Source of the DNA: Candidatus Solibacter sp.
GTDB lineage: Bacteria; Acidobacteriota; Terriglobia; Bryobacterales; Bryobacteraceae
Length of the DNA stretch: 64,000 nucleotides
Reading direction: 5' to 3'
NCBI GenBank assembly: GCA_013822245.1
Contig: PNKE01000014.1
Span: 1-64,000 of the forward strand
The first letter of the stretch is position 1. Each line of letters begins with the position of its first letter. A program made the position numbers and the translations under genes. Of this stretch, positions 53,502 through 64,000 are shown in pieces. The notes beneath the pieces are model-generated. The model saw only the letters and a list, made by a program, of their open reading frames with translations, was not told the origin of the DNA and did no database searches.

Positions 53502-54662
53502 ATGCCGTTTCTCCTTATCACGCTGTTCGCCCTGGCGGCCGCCTGCGCGGGCGGCCAGACGCCGGCCGTGGAGACTTCGGTGAAGTCGGCGCCGGGCCTG
53601 CTTCACGAAGGCCTGGCCAGCTATCAGAAAGGCGACCGCGTATCGGCGCTCGGTCTGCTCGAAGAGGCCCGCCAACTGGCCGACACCGGCCCCGCCGAAT
53701 CGCGCACGCGGTACGAGATTCTCAAGGCCCTGGCCGCCGTCAGCGCCTCGATCGGCGACTACGAAAAGGCCGAGCAGTGGCTCGAAATCGCCATGAACTG
53801 GCGGGAGCGCTATGAAAAGGCGGCCCTCGTGGATCTCTCCGACGACCGCATGGAGCTGGCCGGCATCCTCGAATGGCGCAAGGACTATGAACGCGCCGCC
53901 GCCGTCCTCAAGTCCATCGAGCAGCAGTACGTCAGGCAGCCGCAAGGCATATCCGATCCGCGCCTGGCCGACGTGCTGGGCCGCCAGGCGCACCTGTTTT
54001 CCGCCATGGGCGACAAGGCCGCCGCCGCCGTTTATTCCGAACGCTCCATCCGGCTGCGCGCCGCCCAACTCGGCGAATGGCACGTGTGGCTCACCAACGA
54101 ACTCGAACGCCTCGGCGTCTACGCGCTCCAGGCGCGCAACTACGCCAAGGCCGAGGAAGCCTACCAGCACGCCGTCCTGATCCGCGAGCGCGCCCAGGGC
54201 CGCGACCACATCGATCTTGTTTCCTCGCTCGACGGTCTCGCCTACGCCCTCTACGGCCAGAAGAAACACGCCGAGGCGGAGCAGGTCTATGCCCGGCTGC
54301 TGAAGTCCTGGACCGGGACCGCCGGCATTGAACACCCCATGGTGATCCTGACGCTGGATAAAATCGCCTCGCTCTACCGCGACTGGGGCAGGGAAGACGA
54401 CGCCCAGGCGGCCGAAGCCAAGGCCATCGCCCTGCGCGCGCTGTTCCACGCCAACGGACTCGTCCGCCAGGCCGGCGAACTCATCCGCCAGAAGCGGACG
54501 AAACAAGCACTCGCCCTCTACCGCAAGGCGCAGGCGCTCACCGACCCCAACCGCATGGAACACGCCGAACTGCGCAAGAAGCTCACCGCCTCGCTCGCCG
54601 AATACGCCGCGGCGAAACCGGCCGGCAAACGCAGATCGGCGCCGGCGAAGGCTTCGCGATAA
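53502..54662 (+). CDS. Secreted TPR protein
   Basis: This 386-aa protein has a signal peptide (LLITLFALAAACAGG; the Cys could make it a lipoprotein, although Ala at -3 is atypical) and about six TPR-like repeats, each with aromatic and Ala positions such as DYEKAEQWLEIAMNWRERYEKAAL and NYAKAEEAYQHAVLIRERAQGRDHIDLVSSLDGLAYAL. No catalytic domain. A scaffold in the periplasm is likely. Codon usage favours C-ending codons, unlike the neighbouring uvrB. Confidence 0.82.
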   Translation: MPFLLITLFALAAACAGGQTPAVETSVKSAPGLLHEGLASYQKGDRVSALGLLEEARQLADTGPAESRTRYEILKALAAVSASIGDYEKAEQWLEIAMNWRERYEKAALVDLSDDRMELAGILEWRKDYERAAAVLKSIEQQYVRQPQGISDPRLADVLGRQAHLFSAMGDKAAAAVYSERSIRLRAAQLGEWHVWLTNELERLGVYALQARNYAKAEEAYQHAVLIRERAQGRDHIDLVSSLDGLAYALYGQKKHAEAEQVYARLLKSWTGTAGIEHPMVILTLDKIASLYRDWGREDDAQAAEAKAIALRALFHANGLVRQAGELIRQKRTKQALALYRKAQALTDPNRMEHAELRKKLTASLAEYAAAKPAGKRRSAPAKASR

Positions 54663-55175
54663 TCCGAGTCCCGATGATGCGGTCCTCACGGCGTTTTTCC
54701 GAAGGCCGCCCGCTTGCCAGGCCTCCTTGCGCTCCCCAAGCGGCAGGCCCAACTGGCGGCGGGCGCGCGGGAGGGGGCCGGGAGAGGTGATCAAACGAAC
54801 TGGGTGCCGATTAAGTCCTTTATTATCAGTGCGGGGTTTGGGGCTTGCGTAGAATTCCACGTAAGATTCTACGCGGGCGGGGTGCGGCGGCGATTGCTGG
54901 ATGCAGGACGTGGCCAAGCGGGGAGGCTCTCCGGCCGGGGCGGGCTTGCGTAGAATTCCACGTAAGATTCTACGCGGGCGGGGTTGGCGGCGCTTGTTGG
55001 ATGCGGGGCGTGGCCAGGCGGGGAGGCTGTCCGGCCGGGGCGGGCTTGCGGAGAATTCGACGTAGGATTCCACGCAATAGCCGGGGCCGGGGTTCCGCCG
55101 CCGGAAATGCGCGGGGCCGGGGGCCGGCGGCGGATGGAGGGAGACTGAAGCCGGTTGCTCAGCGCCGGCGCGGGT
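54663..55175. other. 513-bp gene-free stretch with tandem hairpin repeat
   Basis: No supported gene lies here. The first ~180 bp show nothing recognisable; the right part holds ~2.4 tandem copies of a ~100-bp unit (54841-55080) that is listed separately. The last ~95 bp are GC-rich and plain. Confidence 0.8.
54841..55080. repeat. Tandem ~100-bp repeat with palindromic hairpin
   Basis: Three hairpin cores are spaced 101 and 100 bp apart. Copy 1: GCGTAGAAT (54847-54855), 10-base loop, ATTCTACGC (54866-54874). Copy 2: the same core at 54948-54975. Copy 3: GCGGAGAAT (55048-55056), loop, ATTCCACGC (55067-55075), a weaker stem with two mismatches. Between cores the spacers are nearly identical in copies 1 and 2 (GGATGC, CGTGGCCA, GCGGGGAGGCT, CCGGCCGGGGC). 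The spacer-plus-core unit has no coding sense. It could be a REP-like extragenic element. Confidence 0.85.
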
Positions 55176-56294
55176 TCAGCGTTTTGAGGGCTTGCCAGGG
55201 TCCCAGATGGTGGCGCCGATGTAGCGCTCCTGGTCCTTATCCTCGTTGTAATAGTAGATGGTGACGATCTTGCCGTCGGGGCGCTGGACGGTGCGGGGAT
55301 AGCCGAGGTCCCAGTTGCCGGCGTCGGCGCGGAGGATGATTTCGCCGCCCCAGGTGTTGCCCTGGTCTTCGCTGAGGCGTGCGCGGATGCCGAACGGGGC
55401 GGCGCGGTAGCCGTAGGTGATGGCCAGGCGGCCGTCGTTGAGCCGGATCATCGAGGGCGGGTTGCCGCGGCCGGTGTCGGGGGCGGGCTTGTTGACGAAA
55501 GTCCAGGTCTTGCCGCCGTCGCCGGAGCGGTACATGCCGATGAAGGGGCGGTGGCGGACGGCGGTGAGGATGGAGGTCTTCGAGAGCCGGACCGAGGACG
55601 GCATGATGGCGAAGTCGTTGCCCTCGGGTTCGGGGCCGACCATGCCTTCGAGGGTCCAGGACTTGCCGCCGTCGCGGGTGCGGACGGCGATGACGCGGCC
55701 TTCGCGCTTGTTGGCTTTGGCGGCCGTGAGGAACATGGTGAGGTCGTGCCTGCCATTGACCAGATAGTCGGTGCGGGCGGCGATGCCGGGCTGGCCGAAG
55801 TCAGGCAGGCGGAAGGGGCCCTGCCAGGACATGCCCTTGTCGAGGGAATAGTAGAAGCGGGACGGCCCGACGTGGATGTCGGCCATGCGGGCGGTGAGGG
55901 CGAAGCCCTTGGCGGTGAAGTTGATGCCGCCGGGGCAATCGGTGAGGGGGCGGCCCTCTTCGGTGGGCACGCCGGCCTGTTTGGCGCCGGGCGGGGGTTT
56001 GAGGCCGTCGGGCTTTTCGATCTTCCAGGTTTCGCCGCCGTCGAGGCTGCGGGCGAGCATGTGCCCGGCGGGTTTCGAGTAATCGATGGCGTGGCCGGTT
56101 TCGGTCCTGCGGAAGTAGCCGGCCTCGAAGCCGACCAGGATCTCATTGCCCCACTGCCAGATGCCGTGGTTGGCCGGCCAGCCGCCGTAGCGGCCCGCCT
56201 CCTTGTAAACGGTGACGTTGCGGGGCGGGGCGGCGGTCTGGCCGGCGGCAAGGGCGAGCGAGAAAAGGGCGGCGGCGAGCGGGATCCTGAGCAT
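55176..56294 (-). CDS. BNR/sialidase-like secreted protein
   Basis: This ~372-aa protein has a signal peptide (IPLAAALFSLALAAGQ) and a six-bladed propeller with five Asp-box motifs: SLDGGETW, SLDKGMSW, TRDGGKSW, SGDGGKTW and SEDQGNTW. The family includes sialidases (GH33) and related exo-glycosidases, but catalytic Arg triad and Tyr cannot be confirmed by eye. A glycan hydrolase or lectin is likely. ATG 56294 opens the leader; the longer frame adds residues without leader character. Confidence 0.85.
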   Translation of the reverse strand: MLRIPLAAALFSLALAAGQTAAPPRNVTVYKEAGRYGGWPANHGIWQWGNEILVGFEAGYFRRTETGHAIDYSKPAGHMLARSLDGGETWKIEKPDGLKPPPGAKQAGVPTEEGRPLTDCPGGINFTAKGFALTARMADIHVGPSRFYYSLDKGMSWQGPFRLPDFGQPGIAARTDYLVNGRHDLTMFLTAAKANKREGRVIAVRTRDGGKSWTLEGMVGPEPEGNDFAIMPSSVRLSKTSILTAVRHRPFIGMYRSGDGGKTWTFVNKPAPDTGRGNPPSMIRLNDGRLAITYGYRAAPFGIRARLSEDQGNTWGGEIILRADAGNWDLGYPRTVQRPDGKIVTIYYYNEDKDQERYIGATIWDPGKPSKR

Positions 56295-56485
56295 CGGGGT
56301 ATGGCTCCTCAAAACGGAATGACGGGCCTGCCCGCGGGCGGACCCGTATCCAGTATATGGAGGCGGCGCTGCTCCGCGATACGCCGCTTCGCGCTCATGC
56401 ACTGTCCGAAGACTGTTTTCACGGCCGGGCCTGCCATGCGCGCCCGCGCGTTTTCCCGGCGGCGCGTGTGGCCGGAGGCGGACGG

Positions 56486-57856
<1,371 letters not shown>

Positions 57857-58016
57857 ATCTGTCTCTCCTTCGGGCTGAAGGTAGGGTATCGCATCCGGCT
57901 CCCCGGCGCCAGCGGGCTACCTCGATGTATGCCGCGTGCGGGCGAGTAGATCCTGTTCGAGCCAGGTGGAAAGCTGCTGGTGACAGCCGCCAGGCTGAAG
58001 GATGGAACGAATCGCG

Positions 58017-58124
58017 ATGAGCCAGGGTGAGCGGGACCGGCTGGAGCGGTTGAAGCGAGCGAAAAGAGGGGGAAGTGACCCAGTTGTCCGGCGTCAACAC
58101 TTCTTCCTCGCGTCAGGCGGGTGA
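58017..58124 (+). mobile_element. Possible N-terminal relic of an ISNCY-type transposase
   Basis: From ATG 58017 the frame reads MSQGERDRLERLKRAKRG and then becomes unrelated; one base over, the next codons read EVTQLSG. Many ISNCY-type transposases start M-S-x-x-E-x-D-R-L...L...G-x-[IL]-T-Q and then a helix-turn-helix. This would be a frameshifted, truncated N-terminus. Only about 25 residues support it. Confidence 0.3.
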
Positions 58125-58128
58125 AGTA

Positions 58129-61098
58129 TCAGGGCAGGGCGATGACGCCTTGCTGGTTCTGGCCATCCATGCGGACGGTGAGCGGTTGAGGCAGGCGCAG
58201 GTGGCGCACACCGTGGGCATAGGATTTGGCGGGCAGCGGACGAATCCGCTCCCAGCGGACGAACTCGGTCTCCGAGTTCCCGCAAAGCGAGAAGTAGCCA
58301 ATTCCGGCCGATGTCATGTTGTGGAAGAAATGGGTGCCCTGGGAGGGCTCCATCGGCAGATCCTTCGCCGGCACTTCGACAATGACGCGGGCCTGGGAGA
58401 TCTGGTGCCAGACGACGGGGATGCCGATCCAGGGGTCGAACGAGCCCCAGCGGCCGGGACCGATGAGGATGTAAGGGCGGCGTTCGCGGACCAGTTTTTG
58501 GTTGACAGCGGCGATGACGGCGGCGGCGTCGCCGCTGTTGGCGCGATCGAACCCGACGGGGTCAATGTAGACGATATCGCGGATTCCATCGACGCCGCCG
58601 TTGCCCAGGACGCGCTGCGAACGGCAGATGATGCGGCCGGGGTCGATGGCTTCGAGCAGGATGTCGCAGCGTTCGCGGGCGGCGACGAGAGGGCGCAACT
58701 GGAGGAAGTGGAACTCGGGTTCACGCGACTGGTTTGAATCCAGGTCGATAGCGAATTCGATTTCGACGGCGAAGCCGAGGTCGCGGCGGCAGGCATCGAA
58801 GAGGTGGTTCAGGATCGGGCAAAGGGGAAACGCGTTGTGCTTGAGGATGCGTGCGAAGGAGACGACGCGGCTGCCGCGGCGGGCGATGCCGTCGTAGATG
58901 CGGTCCTCCTCGAGGTCCACGACGCTGCCGGCCAGAGCGAGAGTGCCGTCGGACTCGGCCTGGGAGAGCGGCAGGCGGGAAAGCGTGGCGTCGGCGCCGC
59001 CGAGCAGGCCGACGGCGGTGCGGGCGAGATTGAGGGCGAAGAACTGGCGTTGGGCGACGCGCATGACCTCGGCCGGCGAACGGAACTGAGGCAGCACGTG
59101 CGGGTAGCGGGGGCAGAAGCGGACGGCGTCGCCGCCTTCGACCACTTGTTTGCCGAGGCCGAGGGCGATGGTGGCCACGCCGTCCTCGGGCTTCATCTGG
59201 AAGACGGGGTAGTAGTTGTGGGACTGGGCGACGCCGGAGATGGAGGGATAGAAGTGGTTGCCATAAGCGCGGCCGGCGACCTGCTGGACGATGACGGCCA
59301 TGCGGGCCTCGGTGAGATCGTGGCCGATGGCTTCGAGGTACATGCGGGGCCGCGCAAGGTAGGCGGAGGCGAAGACGAGTTTCACGGCGGTGGCGAGCTG
59401 CTGAAGGCGGACAGAGGGATCGGGATGGTTGTTCGGCAGCATGTAGGTTGAGTACAGGCCGGCGAGGGGTTGGCGGTGGGAATCCTCGAGCAGTCCCGAT
59501 GAGCGGACGGCGAGCGGGACGTTCATCTTGCGGATGTAGAGATCGAGGCAATCATAGAGCTTGCGGTCGAACTGGCCGGAGGCGAAGCGAAGGCTGATAT
59601 CCTCATCGCTCAGAGCGCCGAGGGAGGCGCCGTCGATCTTATTGGCGGCCATGAAAGCGTCCGACTCCTCGGCGCCGATGACGAGCGTGTGCGGCAGGCG
59701 GACGCGGATGCCTTCGATGCGGTCGTCGCTGGTCCATTGACTCAACTGGCGAAAGACGAAGGCCAGGCCGCGGCCCTTGCCGCCGAGCGAACCGCGGCCG
59801 AGCACGAGGAACGGGTAATCGGGATCGAACTCTGGCGGGCGGAAGTCGGCGATGGCGCCGCGGTATTTTTCCTTCCTGGCGATGGAGACGGCGTTGACGA
59901 GGTAGTCGCGGAGAGAACCGACCGATTGGAAATCGGAGACGCGGACAGGACGCAGAACCGAAGCCAGAGTGGTTTCACCGCGGGCGCGGAACCACTGTGA
60001 GAAGTCGCAGCGTTCAACGTGGTGGATCAGCGACTCGAAGCAAACCGACTCGATGGCGTGTTCGAGTTCCCAGAGGTTGGCGGCGCGTGTGATGCGGGTG
60101 CCGTCGGGCATGCGGAAGATGAAATCACCCAGGCCGATGTCTTCGAGAATGAACTGTTCCAGACCGGCGCGCATATTGGAGCCGCGCTTATGCAGGCAGC
60201 GTGCGCCAACCTGTTCGGCGACGCCGGCGCTGTTGGGATCGGAGGAGTGGACGAGGATGGGGACGCCAGGCTCCTGTTGGGCGACGTGGCGCAGGAAGCG
60301 GGGGCCGGCGGCGGGGTCGAGCAGGTCCTCCTGGAAGGTATGCAGGTCTGAGATGACGCCCACCAGGGAGGCCTGGTACTTGTCGAACAATTGAAGGGCG
60401 GCGGCGAAGGTGCGGGCCAGCAGGACCTTGGGACGGACGCGGGTGCGGACCTGGCGGTCGCTTTCATTGATGCCGTCGGGCACCATCAAGAAGGTCCGCC
60501 GCATGAGCATCGAGTAGAGATGCGGGAGGATGAGGGAATAGTGTTCAACGGAGTCCTCGACGACCAGGATGGCGCCGATGGAGGCGATGCTCAGGTCACG
60601 GTCGACGTTCTGGCTGTCCTCGACCAGTTTCATGATGGAGAGCAGGACGTTGGCGCTGCCGCGCCAGGCGAAGATCCAGTCGATTCCTTCGGGTTCGCCG
60701 CCGTGATAGGCCTGATCGAACCAGGAACCGTCGAAGACGACCATGACGACGGGCAGGCCGGGGCAGGCGGCTTTGACGCGGCGGCCGAACTCGGGGGTAT
60801 CCATGTCGGGCAGGTTGCCGGAGACCAGGACGAGGTCGAAATGCTCGTGTTCGAGGATGGCGAGGGCTTCCTGGCCGGAGAGGGCGGTGACGATCTGGGG
60901 GACGTTCTGGAGGTGGAGCAACTGGGAGGCGCCGTAGATGTCCTGGGTGAGGGAGTAGTCGCGGGAGAGGCTGAAGGACTCGTAGGGGTTCGACACCATG
61001 AGGATGGTGCGGATGCGCCGGGCCATGAGCTGGTGCAGGCCGCGGAACCGCGGATCGTAGGCGTAGCGGAGTTGCTCGCGGAGGTCCTTCGGCTTCAT
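58129..61098 (-). CDS. Two receiver-like domains fused to a PPDK-type ATP-grasp domain
   Basis: This 989-aa protein is not a standard PPDK or PEP synthase. Residues ~30-150 form a receiver-like domain without the phospho-Asp (DLVLVSGNLPDMD has Ser there). Residues ~170-325 form a second receiver with an acidic pocket (ILVVEDSVEHY), Asp in LVGVISDLHTF, Ser in PILVHSSD and Lys in CLHKRGS. Residues ~430-860 match the ATP-grasp/pyruvate-binding part of PPDK: VLGRGSLGGKGRGLAF, PLAVRSSGLLEDSHRQPLAGLYSTYM and EIEFAIDLDSNQSREPEFHFLQLRPL. The swivelling phosphohistidine domain (TSHA-type motif) and the PEP-binding barrel are not visible. The C-terminus has a His-rich piece SQGTHFFHNMTSAGIGYFSL. It lies next to gdhA on the same strand. 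Role unknown; a phosphate-transfer regulator is possible. Confidence 0.72.
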   Translation of the reverse strand: MKPKDLREQLRYAYDPRFRGLHQLMARRIRTILMVSNPYESFSLSRDYSLTQDIYGASQLLHLQNVPQIVTALSGQEALAILEHEHFDLVLVSGNLPDMDTPEFGRRVKAACPGLPVVMVVFDGSWFDQAYHGGEPEGIDWIFAWRGSANVLLSIMKLVEDSQNVDRDLSIASIGAILVVEDSVEHYSLILPHLYSMLMRRTFLMVPDGINESDRQVRTRVRPKVLLARTFAAALQLFDKYQASLVGVISDLHTFQEDLLDPAAGPRFLRHVAQQEPGVPILVHSSDPNSAGVAEQVGARCLHKRGSNMRAGLEQFILEDIGLGDFIFRMPDGTRITRAANLWELEHAIESVCFESLIHHVERCDFSQWFRARGETTLASVLRPVRVSDFQSVGSLRDYLVNAVSIARKEKYRGAIADFRPPEFDPDYPFLVLGRGSLGGKGRGLAFVFRQLSQWTSDDRIEGIRVRLPHTLVIGAEESDAFMAANKIDGASLGALSDEDISLRFASGQFDRKLYDCLDLYIRKMNVPLAVRSSGLLEDSHRQPLAGLYSTYMLPNNHPDPSVRLQQLATAVKLVFASAYLARPRMYLEAIGHDLTEARMAVIVQQVAGRAYGNHFYPSISGVAQSHNYYPVFQMKPEDGVATIALGLGKQVVEGGDAVRFCPRYPHVLPQFRSPAEVMRVAQRQFFALNLARTAVGLLGGADATLSRLPLSQAESDGTLALAGSVVDLEEDRIYDGIARRGSRVVSFARILKHNAFPLCPILNHLFDACRRDLGFAVEIEFAIDLDSNQSREPEFHFLQLRPLVAARERCDILLEAIDPGRIICRSQRVLGNGGVDGIRDIVYIDPVGFDRANSGDAAAVIAAVNQKLVRERRPYILIGPGRWGSFDPWIGIPVVWHQISQARVIVEVPAKDLPMEPSQGTHFFHNMTSAGIGYFSLCGNSETEFVRWERIRPLPAKSYAHGVRHLRLPQPLTVRMDGQNQQGVIALP

Positions 61099-61262
61099 CA
61101 GGTCCTCTGGGTCATCACCGGGATGGCGGGTAATAGCATGCTAGCTCAATTGGGCCGGGACAGGCCAAGCGGTTGTAAACGCAGTTTGCGTGAATGTGCA
61201 CAAGGCGGCGGACAGGAGCCCGCCGCCCGAGCGAGGAACAGCTTATCCGAGGCCCGGCTGCG

Positions 61263-61278
61263 CGGCCCGGCAGGGCCG
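61263..61278 (-). terminator. Possible GC-rich hairpin after gdhA
   Basis: CGGCCC and GGGCCG face each other across a 4-base loop about 10 bases after the gdhA stop. No T-run follows, so any termination would be weak or Rho-assisted. Confidence 0.25.
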
Positions 61279-61285
61279 GGGGCGG

Positions 61286-62677
<1,392 letters not shown>

Positions 62678-62754
62678 TTATGTCCTAAAAGAGATCTGAA
62701 GGAGAGGGACCCGTGCCGCGCCGGATGGGCGAAGGGCGTCCTGCTGTACCATAT

Positions 62755-63272
62755 GCCGACCTGACGAAGACCGTTCGCGCGAAGCCGCGCCGGCAAGACA
62801 ATCAATGCGATCCCGCGCGAAGCCGCGCCCGCCGCCCGAGCTTTGCTGGATCGCCGTGAAAGCGATGTCGAAGGCGCGCGAGGATCGATATCAGCATGGC
62901 GGCGGGATGGTTGTGGACGTGCGACGAGTCAAGACCGCGCTGACGCCTGAACAAAGCAGCATGATGCTCCATTCGGCCGAGGCCGTAGAAGCGTCGAGCC
63001 GGACCGTGACGCTGGCGCCTGGATGGCTGCCCGCGGCGAAGCTGAAGTGGCCGGCGCCCGCACTTCTGGCCGGACTGCCTGCTGTCCTGATGATGGTGCT
63101 GTTTTCGATGCGGCGGCAGGAACATCCAAGCGGCGCGGGATGCCGTCTCGATTCGTTGGTCCGGCGACGCGCCGGCAGCGCTCCCGGGATCTCGGCGATT
63201 TCGCCGCTGACCGCGGTAGGCAGCGTCATATACTATTGGTCGGAATTCCAAATCCAGCGAGGTGAACCGTAG
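62755..63272 (+). pseudogene. Serine/threonine kinase C-terminal remnant, frameshifted
   Basis: One frame reads GKTINAIPREAAP, matching the end of the kinase activation/substrate lobe (D-T-I-x-A-I-x-x-R-E-x-A-P). A second frame continues PPPELCWIAVKAM and REDRYQHGGGMVVDVRRVK, matching P-P-E-L-x-x-I-x-x-K-A-L-x-K-x-x-x-x-R-Y-Q-x-x-x-x-M-x-x-D-L-x-x-L-K of PknB-type kinases. A hydrophobic segment (PALLAGLPAVLMMVLF) like the juxtamembrane TM helix follows. The catalytic lobe is missing and a frameshift is needed, so it is broken. It ends at the stop just before the GH5-like gene. Confidence 0.65.
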
Positions 63273-64000
63273 ATGAACAGACACGCCGGCAACGGAAGAG
63301 GAATCAGCCGCCGTGCGCTGCTGACGGCGCCGCTGATCGCCACGGCCGCGGCCGCCAGCCGCACTGAAATCGCGATCGAGGGCGAGCGGTTTCTGATCAA
63401 CGGCAAAGTGACCTATCCGGGGCGCGAATGGCGCGGGATGAAAATCGAAGGGCTGCTGATGAACTCGCGGATGGTTCAGGGCACATTCGACGACCACAAT
63501 CCAGAGACGCGCAGCCGCTGGAATTACCCGGACACCGGCAAGTGGGACCCGGAGCGCAATACGCGAGAGTTCATCGCGGCCATGCCCGAGTGGCGCAAGC
63601 ACGGGTTGCTCGGCTTCACGGTGAATTTCCAGGGCGGCAGCCCGCAAGGCTATTCGAAGGAGCAGCCGTGGGAGAACAACGCGTTTGATCCGGACGGGAA
63701 ACTGCGCGCGCCCTACCTGCGGAGAATGAAGGCGATCCTGGACCGCGCCGACCGGCTGGGCATGGTTGCGATCGTCGGCCTGTTTTACTTCGGCCAGGAC
63801 GAGCGGTTGAAGGACGAAGCGGCGGTGATCAGGGGCGCCGAGAATGCGGTGGGCTGGCTGCTGGATCAGGGTTACCGGAACCTGCTGATAGAGATCACCA
63901 ACGAAACCATGCCGCGCTACGACCACCCGATCCTCAGGCCCGAGCGCATCCACGAACTGATCGAGCGCGTGAAAGAGATGACACGCAACGGGCGGCGTTT
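63273..64000 (+). CDS. GH5-like glycoside hydrolase, N-terminal part (cut by window edge)
   Basis: The visible 242 codons start with a twin-arginine-type leader (ISRRALLTAPLIATAAAA) and a fold like bacterial (beta/alpha)8 hydrolases: EIAIEGERFLINGKVTYPG, GLLGFTVNFQGGSPQGYS, LRRMKAILDRADRLGMVAIVGLFYF and LLIEITNETMPRYD, where the Asn-Glu of ITNE fits the acid/base position of clan A. The second half with the nucleophile is outside the window. GAGGTGA lies about eight bases before the ATG. Confidence 0.78.
   Translation, partial: MNRHAGNGRGISRRALLTAPLIATAAAASRTEIAIEGERFLINGKVTYPGREWRGMKIEGLLMNSRMVQGTFDDHNPETRSRWNYPDTGKWDPERNTREFIAAMPEWRKHGLLGFTVNFQGGSPQGYSKEQPWENNAFDPDGKLRAPYLRRMKAILDRADRLGMVAIVGLFYFGQDERLKDEAAVIRGAENAVGWLLDQGYRNLLIEITNETMPRYDHPILRPERIHELIERVKEMTRNGRR

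Noticed and set aside
54714-54953. Small plus-strand ORF in the repeat region
   Set aside because: No ribosome site, no similarity, and it runs into repeat sequence.
53418-55073. 551-codon minus-strand frame across the TPR gene and repeats
   Set aside because: No domain, runs through the repeat array, and opposite to a clear TPR gene.
54841-55080. CRISPR array
   Set aside because: The units are ~100 bp and the spacers are nearly the same as each other; no short direct repeats with unique spacers and no cas genes.
57857-58128. tRNA or riboswitch in the gap
   Set aside because: No cloverleaf, T-loop GTTCGA context or conserved aptamer sequence could be found.
62802-63953. 383-codon minus-strand frame at the right end
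   Set aside because: Arg/His-rich shadow opposite the kinase remnant and the GH5-like gene.

Overview
The window is a GC-rich bacterial chromosome segment. Its gene content points to an acidobacterium of the Bryobacterales/Solibacter type. The pointers are secreted sugar- and glycoside-processing proteins with twin-arginine-like or lipoprotein leaders (a 3-keto-disaccharide hydrolase-type DUF1080 protein, a Gfo/Idh/MocA oxidoreductase, a BNR/sialidase, a GH5-like hydrolase), a broken TonB-receptor plug, a broken serine/threonine kinase and a homodimeric pyruvate dehydrogenase E1. The assignment is inferred from gene content; no rRNA, tRNA, CRISPR array, prophage or intact insertion sequence was seen.

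Left part (1-24.8 kb). A minus-strand run encodes two complete two-component systems back to back (OmpR-type regulator, kinase, NtrC-type sigma54 regulator, kinase) ending in a lipoprotein cut by the window edge. Next come a ceramidase-like protein, an altronate/galactarate-type dehydratase and an exported CDP-diacylglycerol pyrophosphatase-like protein, then a GT39-like glycosyltransferase, a single-domain Clp-type ATPase and an SDR. A heme operon follows: hemX-like, hemA, a hemC-hemD fusion, and a 113-aa protein resembling the Janus/Ocnus (PHPT1 phosphohistidine phosphatase) family. After this come an amino-acid permease, folD, coaE, a DegP-like protease and DUF1080, then a Tat-type lipoprotein, a 2Fe-2S ferredoxin and galM.

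Middle (24.8-42.4 kb). A polysaccharide pyruvyl transferase, a DnaC-like ATPase, a UroD-family protein and a ManD-like enolase-superfamily enzyme precede a compact nine-gene cytochrome c maturation operon on the minus strand (ccmE-ccmF-ccmH-zinc ribbon/CcmI-like-CpReg membrane protein-ccmA-ccmB-ccmC-ccmD). This operon is a variant of System I: CcmE carries Cys-x3-Tyr instead of His-x3-Tyr, CcmH has a CxCxC site, and two non-standard membrane proteins sit inside it. Then come a DapA-family aldolase/lyase, infC without rpmI/rplT next to it, an HNH endonuclease, a ComF-type phosphoribosyltransferase whose zinc-binding N-terminus lacks a normal start codon, an Uup-like ABC-F ATPase and YceH.

Right part (42.4-64 kb). 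Exported proteins of unknown role (DUF2490-like, DUF3108, SGNH hydrolase, an acidobacterial-type hypothetical) are followed by a TonB-plug remnant, a membrane protein, a winged-helix AAA ATPase, aceE, a DUF2520-like protein, uvrB and a TPR protein. A 513-bp gene-free stretch holds about 2.4 tandem copies of a ~100-bp unit, each with a palindromic hairpin. Then come a BNR/sialidase, a Gfo/Idh/MocA protein, a possible transposase relic, a 989-aa protein that joins two receiver-like domains to a PPDK-type ATP-grasp but shows no recognisable phosphohistidine swivel domain, glutamate dehydrogenase with a TTG start, a Ser/Thr-kinase pseudogene and the start of a GH5-like hydrolase. The best candidates for little-described biology are the receiver/ATP-grasp protein next to gdhA, the variant ccm operon and the PHPT1-like protein in the heme operon.
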